Shown here piece by piece: positions 1 to 12,224 of a DNA stretch of 57,922 bases (within the stretch, counting starts at the first letter, position 1; each line of letters starts with the position of its first letter). The position numbers and the translations under genes are program-made. The stretch is from an uncultured eubacterium 1-6 (GTDB lineage: Bacteria > Bacillota > Clostridia > Lachnospirales > Lachnospiraceae), in NCBI GenBank assembly GCA_903789595.1, contig CAIFEZ010000021.1, forward strand, positions 1 to 57,922, in the 5' to 3' direction. The notes under the pieces are model-generated. The model worked only from the letters and a program-made list of their open reading frames with translations, was not told where the DNA came from and made no database searches.

Positions 1-139
1 TTTATTTGAATTTTCGAGGATGTGTTTTACTGTTCAGTTGTCAATGTTCAATGTTTTGCTGTGTCTTTCGGCGACAGCTCGTTTACTATAACTCATATCT
101 TTCAGTTTGTCAACAACTTTTTTTGAAAAATCTGAAAGA

Positions 140-227
140 CGGAGAAGGAGGGATTTGAACCCTCGCGCCGGTTTCCCGACCTACACCCTTAGCAGGGGCG
201 CCTCTTCGGCCTCTTGAGTACTTCTCC
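140..227 (-). tRNA. tRNA-Ser (anticodon GCU)
   Basis: Read on the minus strand, a 7-bp acceptor stem (GGAGAAG paired with CTTCTCC), a D arm, an anticodon loop CTGCTAA giving anticodon GCU, a long variable arm (GTCGGGAAACCGGC) and a T arm with GTTCAAATC can all be folded. The long variable arm is the class II feature expected of tRNA-Ser. The discriminator base is G and no CCA is encoded. It reads serine codons AGC/AGU. It stands alone, with its own promoter upstream at 312-340. Confidence 0.95.
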
Positions 228-311
228 AAGCCCGTGTCAAGAATGATGTTATCTCTTGATTTACCAAAAATAGGTAAAAAATTAACGCGTCATTCACACG
301 ACGCACTAGTG

Positions 312-340
312 ATTATACAAAAGTAAATTTCCTTTGTCAA
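312..340 (-). promoter_or_regulatory. sigma-A type promoter for tRNA-Ser
   Basis: On the minus strand TTGACA (335-340) and TATAAT (312-317) are separated by exactly 17 bases, a full consensus match. Transcription would start near 305, about 78 bases before the tRNA. The fumarase beta gene ends at 382, so this promoter serves the tRNA only. Confidence 0.75.
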
Positions 341-381
341 CGCTTTTTACTTATTTTCTGCGTGCTTTTTCATACTTTTTT

Positions 382-936
382 TCATTTTTCAATCCGATAT
401 TTTTCCAGTGCAATATCATATATATTATTTCCCGCAGAATCAATAGCGACTATCACCGGAAAATCCTGTATTGTAAGCTTTCGGATTGCTTCCGTGCCAA
501 GATCATCGTAGGCGATAACCTCCGATGAGAGAATTTTCTTTGACAGAAGGGCACCTGCCCCACCTACCGCCGCGAAATACACACAGCCGTTACGAACGAT
601 CGCATCGGTGACCTCCTGCGTTCTGCGGCCCTTTCCGATCATCCCTCTTAGTCCGAGGTCCATCAGTTGCGGGGCATACTTATCCATTCTTCCCGCAGTC
701 GTCGGACCGGCGGATCCGATCGGTCTGCCCTCTCTGGCAGGAGAAGGTCCCATGTAATAGATAATGCTGCCGCGAATATCAAAAGGAAGTTCCTTTCCCT
801 GATCGATTGCCTCTTTCATTCTTTTATGCGCGGCATCTCTCGCCGTATAAACGGTTCCTGTGAGATACACATAATCTCCCGCATGTAAGCTTCTGATAAC
901 TTCCCTGCTCATGGGAACATTAATTTTTCTTTCCAT
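382..936 (-). CDS. fumB: Fe-S fumarate hydratase, beta subunit (C-terminal domain)
   Basis: This 184-residue protein is the small subunit of class I, oxygen-sensitive fumarase, which interconverts fumarate and malate with the alpha subunit encoded just upstream. Family motifs visible are YYMGPSPAREG, GSAGPTTAGRMD, GMIGKG and AAVGGAGALLS. The start is placed at the ATG at 936 because AGGGG lies six bases before it and the product then has the usual subunit length. An in-frame start at 1017 would add 27 residues unlike the family. A 249-base gap holding a repeat separates it from the alpha gene, so tight translational coupling is not expected. A related tartrate dehydratase subunit is the main alternative. 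The gene symbol follows common usage and does not mean E. coli FumB. Confidence 0.85.
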   Translation of the reverse strand: MERKINVPMSREVIRSLHAGDYVYLTGTVYTARDAAHKRMKEAIDQGKELPFDIRGSIIYYMGPSPAREGRPIGSAGPTTAGRMDKYAPQLMDLGLRGMIGKGRRTQEVTDAIVRNGCVYFAAVGGAGALLSKKILSSEVIAYDDLGTEAIRKLTIQDFPVIVAIDSAGNNIYDIALEKYRIEK

Positions 937-1030
937 CTTTTTCCCCTGTAAAACTGTGAAATCTCCGTCCTTCACGCATCCCGCAATCATTGTCACTCTC
1001 TGAATATCCGAACGCAAAGCATTATTTTAC

Positions 1031-1118
1031 TGACCGGGCAGAAATTTCACAGCACCTTTGCCTGAGTATTACCGGATGTGAAATTCCTGTCCTTCCGATA
1101 TCCCGTGAACAGCAGAGC
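1031..1118. repeat. dispersed palindromic element R1, copy between the fumarase subunit genes
   Basis: The segment contains GGGCAGAAATTTCACAGC followed by an inverted partner (GATGTGAAATTCCTGTCC) and then GATATCCCGTGAAC. The same parts recur at 11385, 14781, 20238, 39661, 45715, 53115 and 57863, always between genes. The two halves can fold into a hairpin. Copies are diverged, so this is an old family or one held only by its fold. Confidence 0.6.
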
Positions 1119-1185
1119 ATCTTCTGATGCCATCACAGATGCATGAAACGGACATGCCTGAAAACCCTTACATCCTGCAGATACA

Positions 1186-2028
1186 TCACAGATATCTGGC
1201 TGCATGTCTGTTCACATGACAGCACATGTTGACTGCCAGCGGAAGCCCTGCGATATGGGTCGGATACGTATTAATATTCACACCAAGGCAGGTAACCTTT
1301 CCGCCAAGTCCGCCCGGTCCGATTCCAAGACGATTGATGCGCTCCAGCAGTTCTTCTTCCATTTCTCTGACATAGGCTATTTCAGAATGCTGTCCCGCCG
1401 GCCTTGTCAGGGCCTGTTTTGCCATCAATGCGGCCTTTTCAAAGGTTCCTCCGATGCCGACGCCGACAAATACGGGAGGACATGCATTCGGTCCGGCCTC
1501 TTTCACCGTCTGAACAATTGCATCCTTCACGCCTTCCGCTCCCTGCGCAGGCTTCAGCATAATGATTTTACTCATGTTCTCGCTTCCGAAGCCCTTTGTC
1601 GTGACGGTAATCTTTACACGATCTCCCGGCACAATATGATAATAAATAACCGCCGGCGTATTGTCCTTCGTATTCACCCTATCCAGAGGATCTCGTACCA
1701 CGGATTTTCGAAGGTACCCCTCCGTGTATCCCTGACGAACGCCCTCATTCACGGCGTCCTCAAGGATTCCTCCCTGAAAATGAACATCCTGGCCGATATC
1801 CAGAAATACCACGGCCATCCCGGTATCCTGACAGATCGGAATCCGGTCTTCCTTCGCTATTTTCAGATTCTCCTGGAGCTGGTTCAAAATCTGTTTTCCG
1901 AGCGGTGACTGCTCCTGATTCACAGATGATCGCATGCATTCCTTCATATCATCGGAAAGCTCGTAATTGACGGAAATGCACATTTCCTTAACTGCCTTAG
2001 TCACTTCACTGACGTCGATATTCCTCAT
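1186..2028 (-). CDS. fumA: Fe-S fumarate hydratase, alpha subunit (N-terminal domain)
   Basis: This 280-residue catalytic subunit of the two-chain class I fumarase carries the three cysteines that ligate the [4Fe-4S] cluster, in CQDTGMAVVF, PNACPPVFVGVGIGG and VTCLGVNI. The start at 2028 is preceded by GAGGAATT. A longer reading from 2136 would overlap gyrA and adds a basic stretch absent from the family. The gene begins only 10 bases after the gyrA stop, so it is probably cotranscribed with gyrA, an unusual partner for a fumarase. The beta subunit follows downstream. The C terminus ends in a short His/Arg-rich tail. Class I fumarases are inactivated by oxygen, in keeping with an anaerobe. 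Confidence 0.88.
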   Translation of the reverse strand: MRNIDVSEVTKAVKEMCISVNYELSDDMKECMRSSVNQEQSPLGKQILNQLQENLKIAKEDRIPICQDTGMAVVFLDIGQDVHFQGGILEDAVNEGVRQGYTEGYLRKSVVRDPLDRVNTKDNTPAVIYYHIVPGDRVKITVTTKGFGSENMSKIIMLKPAQGAEGVKDAIVQTVKEAGPNACPPVFVGVGIGGTFEKAALMAKQALTRPAGQHSEIAYVREMEEELLERINRLGIGPGGLGGKVTCLGVNINTYPTHIAGLPLAVNMCCHVNRHAARYL

Positions 2029-2038
2029 AATCAATTCC

Positions 2039-4699
2039 TCATTCTTCCCGATTCTTCTCTGAAGCTTCACCGGACGCATCATCTTCCGAACTCTCACCGG
2101 AGATTTCTCCGGAATCATTGTCTTCCGAACTCTCACCGGAAATTTCTCCGCTTACATCATTCTGCCCGCTTTCATCTGAAATTTCGCCGGTCATACTGTC
2201 ATCAGAACTTGCATCAGACGGATTTTCATCTGTCATATCGTCAGCCGCGGAATCTTCTTCTTCTCCGACGACCTTGGCGATACCCGCAACGGAATCCATG
2301 ACATCCATGATCTTGACTCCGGTTGCGCTGCGCTTGAGAACGGAGATTCCCTTTACTGGTGTACGAATGATGATGCCGCCCTTTGTGATCAGCATGATTT
2401 CGTCCTCGCTGTTGACGGCCTTCATTCCGATCAGCTTTCCCGTATTCTCTCTGAGATTGATTGCCTTGATGCCGATACCGCCTCTTGTCTGAATGCGGAA
2501 GTCGTCAAATAAGGTGCGCTTGCCGATTCCGTTTTCCGTGACAAAGAGCAGGTATTCTCCCTGCTGACGGATCTGCATGGCAACCACTTCATCATCGTTT
2601 CGAAGAGTAATTCCCTTTACACCCATGGATCCTCTTCCGGTCGGGCGCACATCCTTCTCATTAAACCGGATGGACATTCCATCTCCTGTCGCCAGAATCA
2701 CATCCTGTGTTCCGTCCGTATACTTCACTTCAATAAGGTCGTCGTCTTCGTTTAACGTGATTGCGGCAAGACCTGTCTTTCTCATGTGACGGAACGCCGG
2801 CACGGGAGTTTTCTTGACAATTCCTTTCTTGGTCGCCATGAAGATATACTGATCCTCGCGAAACTCGGAGATGGCAATGACAGCCGTTATTTTTTCATCG
2901 GGAAGCAGCTGGAGAAGATTCACGATCGCGGTTCCCCTCGCAGTTCTTCCCGCCTCCGGAATTTCGTACGCCTTTAAGGTATAGGCGCGGCCCATATTGG
3001 TAAAGAACATCAGGTAATCATGTGACATGGTCATGAACAGATCCTCAATGTAGTCGTTGTCGAGAGTCTGCATGCCCTTGATTCCCTTTCCGCCGCGGTT
3101 CTGACTGTGGAAGTTGTCCGGCGACATTCTCTTGATGTAGCCGAGCCTGGACATGGTGATCACGGTATGCTCCTGCGGGATCAGATCCTCGGTGGAAATA
3201 TCGTAGACATCATATCCGATCCTTGTACGGCGGTCATCCCCGTACTTCTCCGCAATTTCACTGATCTCATCGCGGATGACTCCGAGAAGGAGCTTTCTGT
3301 CGCCCAAAATCTTCTTGTACTCGATAATTTTCGCCTGAAGCTCGTCATATTCGGCCTGAAGCTTCTCTCTTTCCAGACCGGTCAGAGTCCGCAGACGCAT
3401 ATCGACGATTGCCTGCGCCTGCGGGTCGGTGAAGCCAAACCTGGAGATCAGGTTTGCCTTTGCTTCTGCGGTATTTGCGGATGCCCGAATGGTGTGGATC
3501 ACCTCATCGATAATATCCAGAGCCTTCAGCAGTCCTTCCAGAATGTGAGCTCTTTCCTGCGCCTTGTTCAGATCATACCGCGTTCTCCTGGTGACAACCT
3601 CTTCCTGGTGCTGCAGATAGTATTTCAGCATATCCAGAAGATTCAGAACCTTCGGCTGGTTGTCCACAAGGGCAAGCATGATCACACCGAAGGTATCCTG
3701 AAGCTGGGTATGCTTATAGAGCTGATTCAGAATGACATTCGCGTTCGCGTCGCGGCGGAGATCAATCACGATCCTCATTCCTTCCCGGTTGGAATGGTCA
3801 TTGATACCTGTGATTCCGTCGATCTTCTTGTCCCGGACAAGCTCGGCAATTTTCTCAATGAGCCGTGCCTTGTTCACCATATACGGAAGCTCTGTGACGA
3901 TGATCTGGCTCTTGCCGTTGGGCAGCGTCTCGATATTTGTTATTGCGCGGACACGGATCTTTCCCCGTCCGGTCCGGTAAGCCTCCTCAATTCCGCGCAC
4001 GCCGAGAATCTCGGCACCGGTCGGAAAATCCGGTCCCTTGATGATCTGCATGATTTCCTCAAGCGAGGTCTCTCTGTCTTCTTCGATCTGATTGTTGATG
4101 ATTTTGACTACGGCGCCGACAACCTCCCGGAGATTATGAGTCGGAATATTTGTCGCCATGCCGACGGCAATGCCCGATGCTCCGTTGATCAGGAGGTTCG
4201 GAATTCTCGCCGGAAGCACGGTAGGCTCCTTTTCCGTGTCATCAAAGTTCGGAACGAAGTCAACCGTATCCTTGTTCATGTCACGGACCATTTCCATCGA
4301 GATTTTGCTCAGCCTTGCCTCTGTATATCGCATTGCCGCAGCTCCGTCTCCGTCGACCGAACCGAAGTTTCCGTGACCGTCGACAAGGGTGTACCTCATG
4401 TTCCAGTCCTGCGCCATCGTGACAAGCGCGCCGTAGATAGAAGAGTCTCCGTGCGGATGATATTTTCCCATCGTATCACCGACAATACGGGCACATTTTC
4501 TGTGAGGCTTGTCAGGTCCGTTATTCAGTTCTATCATGGAATAGAGGATTCTTCTCTGCACCGGTTTCAGACCGTCACGTACATCCGGAAGCGCCCTTGA
4601 CGCAATTACACTCATCGCGTAATCGATGTAGGAATCTTCCATTTTCTTCTTGAGGTCTACTTCCTCAATTCGATCGAAGACTTTATCATCCATTTTCAT
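2039..4699 (-). CDS. gyrA: DNA gyrase subunit A
   Basis: GyrA (886 residues) breaks and rejoins DNA in the A2B2 gyrase complex that introduces negative supercoils. The N terminus carries [14 protein letters not shown], the active-site tyrosine lies in [13 protein letters not shown] (about residue 125), and the C-terminal beta-pinwheel contains the GyrA box as QNRGGKG. The box separates it from ParC. The last 50 or so residues form an acidic Ser/Glu/Asp tail built of 13-residue repeats (see 2052-2203). Two starts are possible, at 4699 and 4693, both after AAAGG. It lies downstream of gyrB (173 bases) and just ahead of the fumarase alpha gene. Confidence 0.97.
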   Translation of the reverse strand: MKMDDKVFDRIEEVDLKKKMEDSYIDYAMSVIASRALPDVRDGLKPVQRRILYSMIELNNGPDKPHRKCARIVGDTMGKYHPHGDSSIYGALVTMAQDWNMRYTLVDGHGNFGSVDGDGAAAMRYTEARLSKISMEMVRDMNKDTVDFVPNFDDTEKEPTVLPARIPNLLINGASGIAVGMATNIPTHNLREVVGAVVKIINNQIEEDRETSLEEIMQIIKGPDFPTGAEILGVRGIEEAYRTGRGKIRVRAITNIETLPNGKSQIIVTELPYMVNKARLIEKIAELVRDKKIDGITGINDHSNREGMRIVIDLRRDANANVILNQLYKHTQLQDTFGVIMLALVDNQPKVLNLLDMLKYYLQHQEEVVTRRTRYDLNKAQERAHILEGLLKALDIIDEVIHTIRASANTAEAKANLISRFGFTDPQAQAIVDMRLRTLTGLEREKLQAEYDELQAKIIEYKKILGDRKLLLGVIRDEISEIAEKYGDDRRTRIGYDVYDISTEDLIPQEHTVITMSRLGYIKRMSPDNFHSQNRGGKGIKGMQTLDNDYIEDLFMTMSHDYLMFFTNMGRAYTLKAYEIPEAGRTARGTAIVNLLQLLPDEKITAVIAISEFREDQYIFMATKKGIVKKTPVPAFRHMRKTGLAAITLNEDDDLIEVKYTDGTQDVILATGDGMSIRFNEKDVRPTGRGSMGVKGITLRNDDEVVAMQIRQQGEYLLFVTENGIGKRTLFDDFRIQTRGGIGIKAINLRENTGKLIGMKAVNSEDEIMLITKGGIIIRTPVKGISVLKRSATGVKIMDVMDSVAGIAKVVGEEEDSAADDMTDENPSDASSDDSMTGEISDESGQNDVSGEISGESSEDNDSGEISGESSEDDASGEASEKNREE
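2052..2203 (-). repeat. 39-bp tandem repeats coding the acidic GyrA tail
   Basis: Inside the 3' end of gyrA about three copies of a 39-bp unit follow one another. They encode 13-residue blocks beginning [19 protein letters not shown] and GEASE. The array keeps the reading frame because 39 is divisible by three. Such arrays grow and shrink by slippage or recombination, so tail length may differ between strains. Confidence 0.75.
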
Positions 4700-4871
4700 G
4701 TGCCTTTCTTTTGAGACAGCTGTCTGCCGTTATTTTCTGCTTCTTCTATCTGCCTGCTGCCTGCGGATCATGGAAAAACCACTTCCCCGCAGAATGCGGC
4801 CCGGGATTTACATAAAATCTGCCGTTCTGAAATTCCGGACAGCAGTTATGAACAATCGCCGCAGTTTCCTG

Positions 4872-7897
<3,026 letters not shown>

Positions 7898-7906
7898 ATT
7901 TCCGGA

Positions 7907-8125
7907 TTAAGCTTCTGCCCTGGTTACCATGACTTCTCTGCCGTTAAAGGAAAAAACGTCACCGGCGGTCAGCTTCCGCCCCCGCCTTGTATCTGTTTCT
8001 CCATTAACCGTTACTTCGCCATTCTGAATCGCGATCTTCGCTTCCACACCCTCATCTACCAGACCGGCCAGCTTCATCGCCTGGCCGAGCTTGATAAAAT
8101 CATCTCTTATTGTGATTTTCTCCAT
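7907..8125 (-). CDS. yaaA: S4-domain RNA-binding protein (YaaA/RlbA type)
   Basis: This 72-residue protein is a single S4 RNA-binding fold: residues 8-60 show LGQAMKLAGLVDEGVEAK and NGEVTVNGETDTRRGRKL, the usual S4 helix and loop pattern. Small S4 proteins occupy this place between dnaN and recF in most Firmicutes. The exact RNA target is not known from the sequence. GCAGGAAA precedes the ATG. It lies 23 bases after dnaN and is almost certainly in the dnaN-recF-gyrB transcript. Confidence 0.9.
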   Translation of the reverse strand: MEKITIRDDFIKLGQAMKLAGLVDEGVEAKIAIQNGEVTVNGETDTRRGRKLTAGDVFSFNGREVMVTRAEA

Positions 8126-8148
8126 TTTGTTTTCCTGCCTTGCTGTCT

Positions 8149-9261
8149 TCAGCGGTTGTTCACATTGATATTTACCGGGAGAATCAGATAAATATATGAT
8201 CCGTTATCGTCCCTGATAAAGCAGGGAGCCTTTGCGTTCACAAAGTAAATGGAGATGCTCTCATCGTCAATGACGCGAAGCGCATCTAAAAGGAATTTCG
8301 GATTGAATCCGATGATAATGTCCTTGCCTGTCTTCTCAATGTCGATTTCCTCATCCATCGAACCGATCGAAGAATCAATGCGGAGCTCCATCTGTCCGTC
8401 TGTGATATCAATGATCACCGGCATCTTGTCGCTCTCACGAACCAGAAGCGTCGCCCGGTCGATACAGTTCATGAATTCCTGACGGTTGATGGTAATCTTC
8501 GTCTCATAATCGCTGGAAAGCATCTGATCAATCCGGAAATATTCTCCGTCGATCAGCCTTGACAGAACGATGGTATCACTGAACTCAAACAGCAGATAAT
8601 TCTCCGCAAAGTAGATATTTACCATCTCATCGATTTCACCGGTGAGTATCTTGCTGATCTCATTCAGCGTCTTCCCCGGTACTACCACCTTCTGATCCGG
8701 ACAGTCACCTGACAGCTCGAGATTCCGGATGGCAATTCTGTGACCGTCGAGAGACACCACCTTCAGCACATGATTCCGGATCTCGAAAAGCTCGCCGGTC
8801 ATCAGTTTGTTGTTCTCATTCACGGCAATGGAAAAAATCGTCTGACGGATAACCTCTCTCAGAGAAAACTGAGAAATGGAAATAAAGTCATTTCTCTCAA
8901 TTACCGGAAGATATGCAAAATCATCTCCGGATTTTCCCGGAATACTGAATTTTGCCTTTTCACAGGTAATTGTCGCAACATCATTTTCATCCGTTTCGAT
9001 GAAGACTCTGCTGTTCGGGAGCTTTCGGATGATATCAGAAAAAATTTTGGCATCGAGAGCGATCTTACCCTTTTCCTCGATTTCTCCCTTTACGATAGTT
9101 TCGATGCCGAGTTCCATATCATTTGCCGTAAACTTGATCTGATTGAACGATGCCTCAATCATGATGCACTGCAAAATGGGCATTGTGGTCTTGGATGGTA
9201 CGGCCTTCATTACAATATTTACGCTGTCTGCAAGGTCTGCCTGATTAAAAACGAGCTTCAT
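8149..9261 (-). CDS. dnaN: DNA polymerase III beta subunit (sliding clamp)
   Basis: The 370-residue protein forms the dimeric ring that tethers DNA polymerase III to its template. It shows the three repeated clamp domains, beginning MKLVFNQADLADSVNIVMKA and ending in LPVNINVNNR, close to the usual (M)P(V/M)(R/N) end of clamps. AAAGGAG lies 11 bases before the ATG. It is separated from dnaA by 327 bases that hold DnaA boxes, so it may have a promoter of its own there. Confidence 0.97.
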   Translation of the reverse strand: MKLVFNQADLADSVNIVMKAVPSKTTMPILQCIMIEASFNQIKFTANDMELGIETIVKGEIEEKGKIALDAKIFSDIIRKLPNSRVFIETDENDVATITCEKAKFSIPGKSGDDFAYLPVIERNDFISISQFSLREVIRQTIFSIAVNENNKLMTGELFEIRNHVLKVVSLDGHRIAIRNLELSGDCPDQKVVVPGKTLNEISKILTGEIDEMVNIYFAENYLLFEFSDTIVLSRLIDGEYFRIDQMLSSDYETKITINRQEFMNCIDRATLLVRESDKMPVIIDITDGQMELRIDSSIGSMDEEIDIEKTGKDIIIGFNPKFLLDALRVIDDESISIYFVNAKAPCFIRDDNGSYIYLILPVNINVNNR

Positions 9262-9588
9262 TGCCTGTGCGACTCCTTTCGGTACGTTAATACTGACAAT
9301 CCCGCCGGGTTGAAAACGGGAAAGAGAGAAAAGAATAATAAAAAAATTCTTCGACTTCGTCTTAGGGGAGGTTGAAATGTGGAAAACTCCCTTTTAGCTG
9401 AAAAACATGCGGAAAAAGGAGGATCATAAGTCTGTCAGTATCGCGGAAAGCGGCTGTCAGAAAAATGTAAATGGAAATTACTCCACATTTATCCACCCTG
9501 TTTTTATCCACATGGTCTATAACTTGTGGATAGATGGATCAGGAACACTATATATATAGAAGAAACTCCTGTGTGACGCCGGGCTTCA
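9262..9588. promoter_or_regulatory. dnaA-dnaN intergenic region with DnaA box cluster
   Basis: Three DnaA box matches lie close together: TTATCCACC at 9489-9497, a perfect TTATCCACA at 9504-9512, and TGTGGATAG (minus) at 9525-9533. A run of alternating T and A follows at about 9550-9560, and a T/A-rich patch lies at 9335-9350. Bacillus subtilis has a comparable second box cluster downstream of dnaA where unwinding starts, so this may be the downstream half of a bipartite origin. No gene fits here. Confidence 0.7.
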
Positions 9589-10929
9589 TCAGCCTTCCGG
9601 AGAAATCTTCTTCTTCAATAGATCAATGACCTCCTTTGTCTCAGGCTTGGTCTTGTAATCTTTGTCGATCTTATTGATTCCATAGATGATGGTCGTGTGG
9701 TTCTGAACGCCGATGCTCTCCGCAATGGCCTGCAGATTGTTCGATGTCATCGTCCGGCAGAGATACATGACAATCTGCCTCGGATAAGAAATTCTGCGGG
9801 ACTTCACGGAGCTTTTAATCTCTTCCGGCGTGATATTGAACTGCTCGGCCACAATATCGATGATATATTCCGGAGTTACCACTCTCTTTTCATTCGGCGA
9901 AATGATATCCTTCAGAACATTCTGAGCCAGATCAAGGTTGATCTCCTTCTGCTCCAGGTTGGCCATGGCAATGACCTTATTCAGAGAGCCCTCTAGTTCA
10001 CGGATATTCGCCTTGACATTGGTGGCGATATATTCCAGCACCTCGTTGCTTACATTGGAGCCGTCGAGTTCCTGCTTTTTCCGGAGAATAGCCATTCGCG
10101 TTTCATAGTCAGGACTCTGGATATCTGCCATCAGACCCCACTCAAACCGGGACCGGATTCTCTCTTCCAGGACATCCATATCCTTCGGCGGACGATCGGA
10201 TGAAATAATGATCTGCTTTCCGGCGGAATGAAGGGCGTTGAAGGTGTGGAAAAATTCCTCCTGTGTGGATTCCTTCCCGATGATAAACTGAATATCATCG
10301 ATGAGGAGGACATCCACATTCCGGTATTTCTCACGGAACTTGGTGAGCGCCGTGCTGCTTCCGGCACGAATCGCCTCGATGACCTCATTTGTGAACTCTT
10401 CACTGGTGACGTATACAATTTTCATCGATGGGTTGTTCTCAAGGATGAAGTGGGCGATGGAATTCATCAGATGGGTTTTTCCAAGTCCGACACCTCCGTA
10501 TAAAAACAGAGGATTGTACACTGTTCCGGGTGATTCCGCGACAGCAAGAGAAGCCGCGTGAGCAAACTGATTGTTCTTACCTACGACAAAGGTATCAAAG
10601 GTATATTTCGGGTTCAGTCCGGCAAGAATGGATTCATTCTTTACCTGCTTTTCCGTTTCGGATTTCTCCGCGTCCTGGGGAAGAATAAAATAAATCTCAC
10701 AGTCCATTCCGGTCAGTTCACCGATGGCAGCCTTGATCGGAAGCTTGTACTTTTTGGATACGTAATCAAGACCGACCTGCTCGGAAGGAACGAGAATGGT
10801 GACATCGTGACCGTCCACCTTGTATACCTTTAGGGGTTTGATCCACGTTTTAAAGGAAACTTCTCCAAGTTCATGTTCTTCCTTTACACGTTCCAGAATC
10901 TGATCCCACTTTTCTTCAATAATGCTCAT
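9589..10929 (-). CDS. dnaA: chromosomal replication initiator DnaA
   Basis: DnaA (446 residues) binds the TTATCCACA boxes and opens the origin. It shows domain I at the N terminus, Walker A GGVGLGKTH, Walker B LLIDDIQF and the C-terminal DNA-binding helix signature with NHTTIIYGINKI. The start is set at 10929 (MSIIEEKWDQ) after AGAGG, because the longer reading to 10998 adds 23 residues unlike any DnaA. A likely promoter lies at 11061-11089, overlapping a DnaA box, as expected for autoregulation. Confidence 0.97.
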   Translation of the reverse strand: MSIIEEKWDQILERVKEEHELGEVSFKTWIKPLKVYKVDGHDVTILVPSEQVGLDYVSKKYKLPIKAAIGELTGMDCEIYFILPQDAEKSETEKQVKNESILAGLNPKYTFDTFVVGKNNQFAHAASLAVAESPGTVYNPLFLYGGVGLGKTHLMNSIAHFILENNPSMKIVYVTSEEFTNEVIEAIRAGSSTALTKFREKYRNVDVLLIDDIQFIIGKESTQEEFFHTFNALHSAGKQIIISSDRPPKDMDVLEERIRSRFEWGLMADIQSPDYETRMAILRKKQELDGSNVSNEVLEYIATNVKANIRELEGSLNKVIAMANLEQKEINLDLAQNVLKDIISPNEKRVVTPEYIIDIVAEQFNITPEEIKSSVKSRRISYPRQIVMYLCRTMTSNNLQAIAESIGVQNHTTIIYGINKIDKDYKTKPETKEVIDLLKKKISPEG

Positions 10930-11034
10930 CATAACCTCTGCTGTTGAAAACATTTCATGTATCAGGATTGCGGGAGTGCACCGCACGAAGCAATCCACAG
11001 CTTATACACATTGTATAAGTTCTCGGTGCTGCCG

Positions 11035-11060
11035 AAAAAAGAGGACAAAACACCTCTTTT
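11035..11060 (-). terminator. hairpin with T-run just after the putative dnaA promoter
   Basis: On the minus strand AAAGAGG and CCTCTTT can pair around an 8-base loop, followed by TTTTTT. It resembles a weak intrinsic terminator. It lies between the putative dnaA promoter and the dnaA start, where it could attenuate a longer transcript. The predicted transcription start (about 11054) falls inside the first arm, so a transcript from that promoter could not form the whole stem. Confidence 0.35.
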
Positions 11061-11089
11061 ATATTAAACTAAAATACAGAATTTATCAA
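11061..11089 (-). promoter_or_regulatory. putative dnaA promoter
   Basis: On the minus strand TTGATA (11084-11089) and TAATAT (11061-11066) are spaced by 17 bases. The -35 element overlaps the DnaA box at 11083-11091, so DnaA binding could repress its own gene. The leader to the dnaA ATG would be about 125 bases. Confidence 0.5.
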
Positions 11090-11384
11090 CATGAGAACAG
11101 CTGTTTGAAAAGCGGTGTGGATAAATCGGGGACAATGTCAGTTTGTGCACAATAAAATATCCACTTTTACACGCGGAAGAAACCGCATAAAATAAACTAA
11201 TTACAAAATTTTTACAGAAATATGAACCATATTTTTGTGAGTTATCCACAAGTTATCAACATTTTTGTGGATAACTTACGTCAACCGCAGTTCGAGAGCA
11301 GAAGATGACATAATATCAAGGGTCCGGAATTGTGAAAGGTTTTTCCTGTTCTGACCCCCGATCTCGAAAACCTGCAGTTCTGTT

Positions 11385-11431
11385 ACTGTCACGGGATATC
11401 TGAAGGGCAGGGATTTCACATCGCTGCTGCC
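11385..11431. repeat. dispersed element R1, copy in the dnaA-rpmH gap
   Basis: The copy reads ACTGTCACGGGATATC, then GGCAGGGATTTCACATCGC and GCTGCC. It keeps the order of parts seen at 14758-14840 and, inverted, at 53115-53190. It lies outside the DnaA box cluster. Confidence 0.6.
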
Positions 11432-11490
11432 ATTCGCAAACTGGCTGTAATAAAGTACTGGAGATGTGGAATATTTACAAAAAAACGCTC

Positions 11491-11519
11491 TTGACGAGGT
11501 GTACTTGAATGAATATAAT
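11491..11519 (+). promoter_or_regulatory. promoter of rpmH
   Basis: TTGACG (11491-11496) and TATAAT (11514-11519) are separated by 17 bases. Transcription would start near 11526, about 130 bases before the rpmH ATG. It is the best promoter match on the right side of the origin. Confidence 0.75.
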
Positions 11520-11658
11520 CAAATAGATGTTCTCTGGAAAGAGGTATATGACTGCAGGGATCTGACCTTTATGATTGACGGATCCGGAAGATGAAAAAAT
11601 TTGTCTCGCCGCGTGATTTGAGAGCGGCATGTTGAGGAAAGCAAGGAGGAAGATAATT

Positions 11659-11790
11659 ATGAGCAAAATGACATGGCAGCCGAAGAAGGTTGATAAAAGA
11701 GTTCACGGATTCCGCGCAAGAATGGCTACAAAGGGCGGAAGAAAAGTTTTAGCTGCAAGACGTGCAAAGGGCAGAAAAGTATTAGCATAA
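11659..11790 (+). CDS. rpmH: 50S ribosomal protein L34
   Basis: A 43-residue, very basic protein beginning [10 protein letters not shown] and containing [21 protein letters not shown], the conserved L34 core. It is a structural protein of the large ribosomal subunit. AAGGAGG lies about 10 bases before the ATG. It is the first gene rightward from the origin, followed by a terminator-like hairpin and then rnpA, the standard bacterial order. Confidence 0.96.
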   Translation: MSKMTWQPKKVDKRVHGFRARMATKGGRKVLAARRAKGRKVLA

Positions 11791-11810
11791 GCATAGTTCA
11801 AGGCAGACCG

Positions 11811-11841
11811 GAGACCGCAGTTTATTCTGTGGTCTTTTCTT
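11811..11841 (+). terminator. hairpin terminator between rpmH and rnpA
   Basis: GACCGCAG pairs with CTGTGGTC (one G-U pair) around a 6-base loop, followed by TTTTCTT. It probably ends most rpmH transcripts and lets some pass into rnpA, giving far more L34 than RNase P protein. Confidence 0.7.
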
Positions 11842-11879
11842 ATGAAGAAATAAAAGAATACTTTTGAAAAGGAATACAA

Positions 11880-12224
11880 ATGAAATTTTCAGAAAGTCTG
11901 AAGAAGAACACAGATTTTCAGAAGGTTTACAGACAGGGAACATCAGCAGCAAATAAATATCTTGTCATGTACATCCTGGAAAATCATCTGGAAAAAAACA
12001 GAATCGGTATTTCTGTCAGCAAGAAGGTCGGCAACAGCGTGGTTCGCCATCATCTGTGCAGGCTGGTCAGAGAGGCTTACAGATTAAGAGAGGAAAGTTT
12101 TTCCAAGGGCTTTGATGTGGTGGTCATCTGCAGAGTCGGATCAAAGAACTGTACGCAGAGGGAAATCGCGGATGCACTTTATCATCTGGGCAGAAGACAT
12201 CACATACTGGAGGATAAAGAATGA
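11880..12224 (+). CDS. rnpA: ribonuclease P protein component
   Basis: The 114-residue basic protein binds the RNase P RNA and helps cleave 5' leaders from pre-tRNAs. The family core [17 protein letters not shown], followed by CRLVREAYR, is the RNR-type motif. AAAGGA precedes the ATG. Its last four bases overlap the yidD start (ATGA), so the two are translationally coupled. Confidence 0.95.
   Translation: MKFSESLKKNTDFQKVYRQGTSAANKYLVMYILENHLEKNRIGISVSKKVGNSVVRHHLCRLVREAYRLREESFSKGFDVVVICRVGSKNCTQREIADALYHLGRRHHILEDKE

Larger units (their letters stand above)
10930..11300. other. oriC: replication origin (oriC), dnaA-rpmH region
   Basis: The gap between the divergent dnaA and rpmH genes holds DnaA boxes at 11002-11010 (TTATACACA), 11083-11091 (TTATCAACA), 11116-11124 (TGTGGATAA), 11242-11250 (TTATCCACA), 11253-11261 (TTATCAACA) and 11266-11274 (TGTGGATAA). 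The last three form an inverted set around an AT-rich centre. Genes to the left run leftward and genes to the right run rightward, as expected at a bidirectional origin. From 11281 to 11490 there is no gene, only one R1 repeat. Confidence 0.88.

Noticed and set aside
937-1017. Longer start of the fumarase beta subunit
   Set aside because: The extra 27 residues do not resemble the family and the start at 936 has a good ribosome binding site.
3107-4600. Long plus-strand open frame (497 codons) opposite gyrA
   Set aside because: It is antisense to a fully recognisable gyrA, has no family motif or ribosome binding site, and reflects codon bias in a GC-balanced gene.
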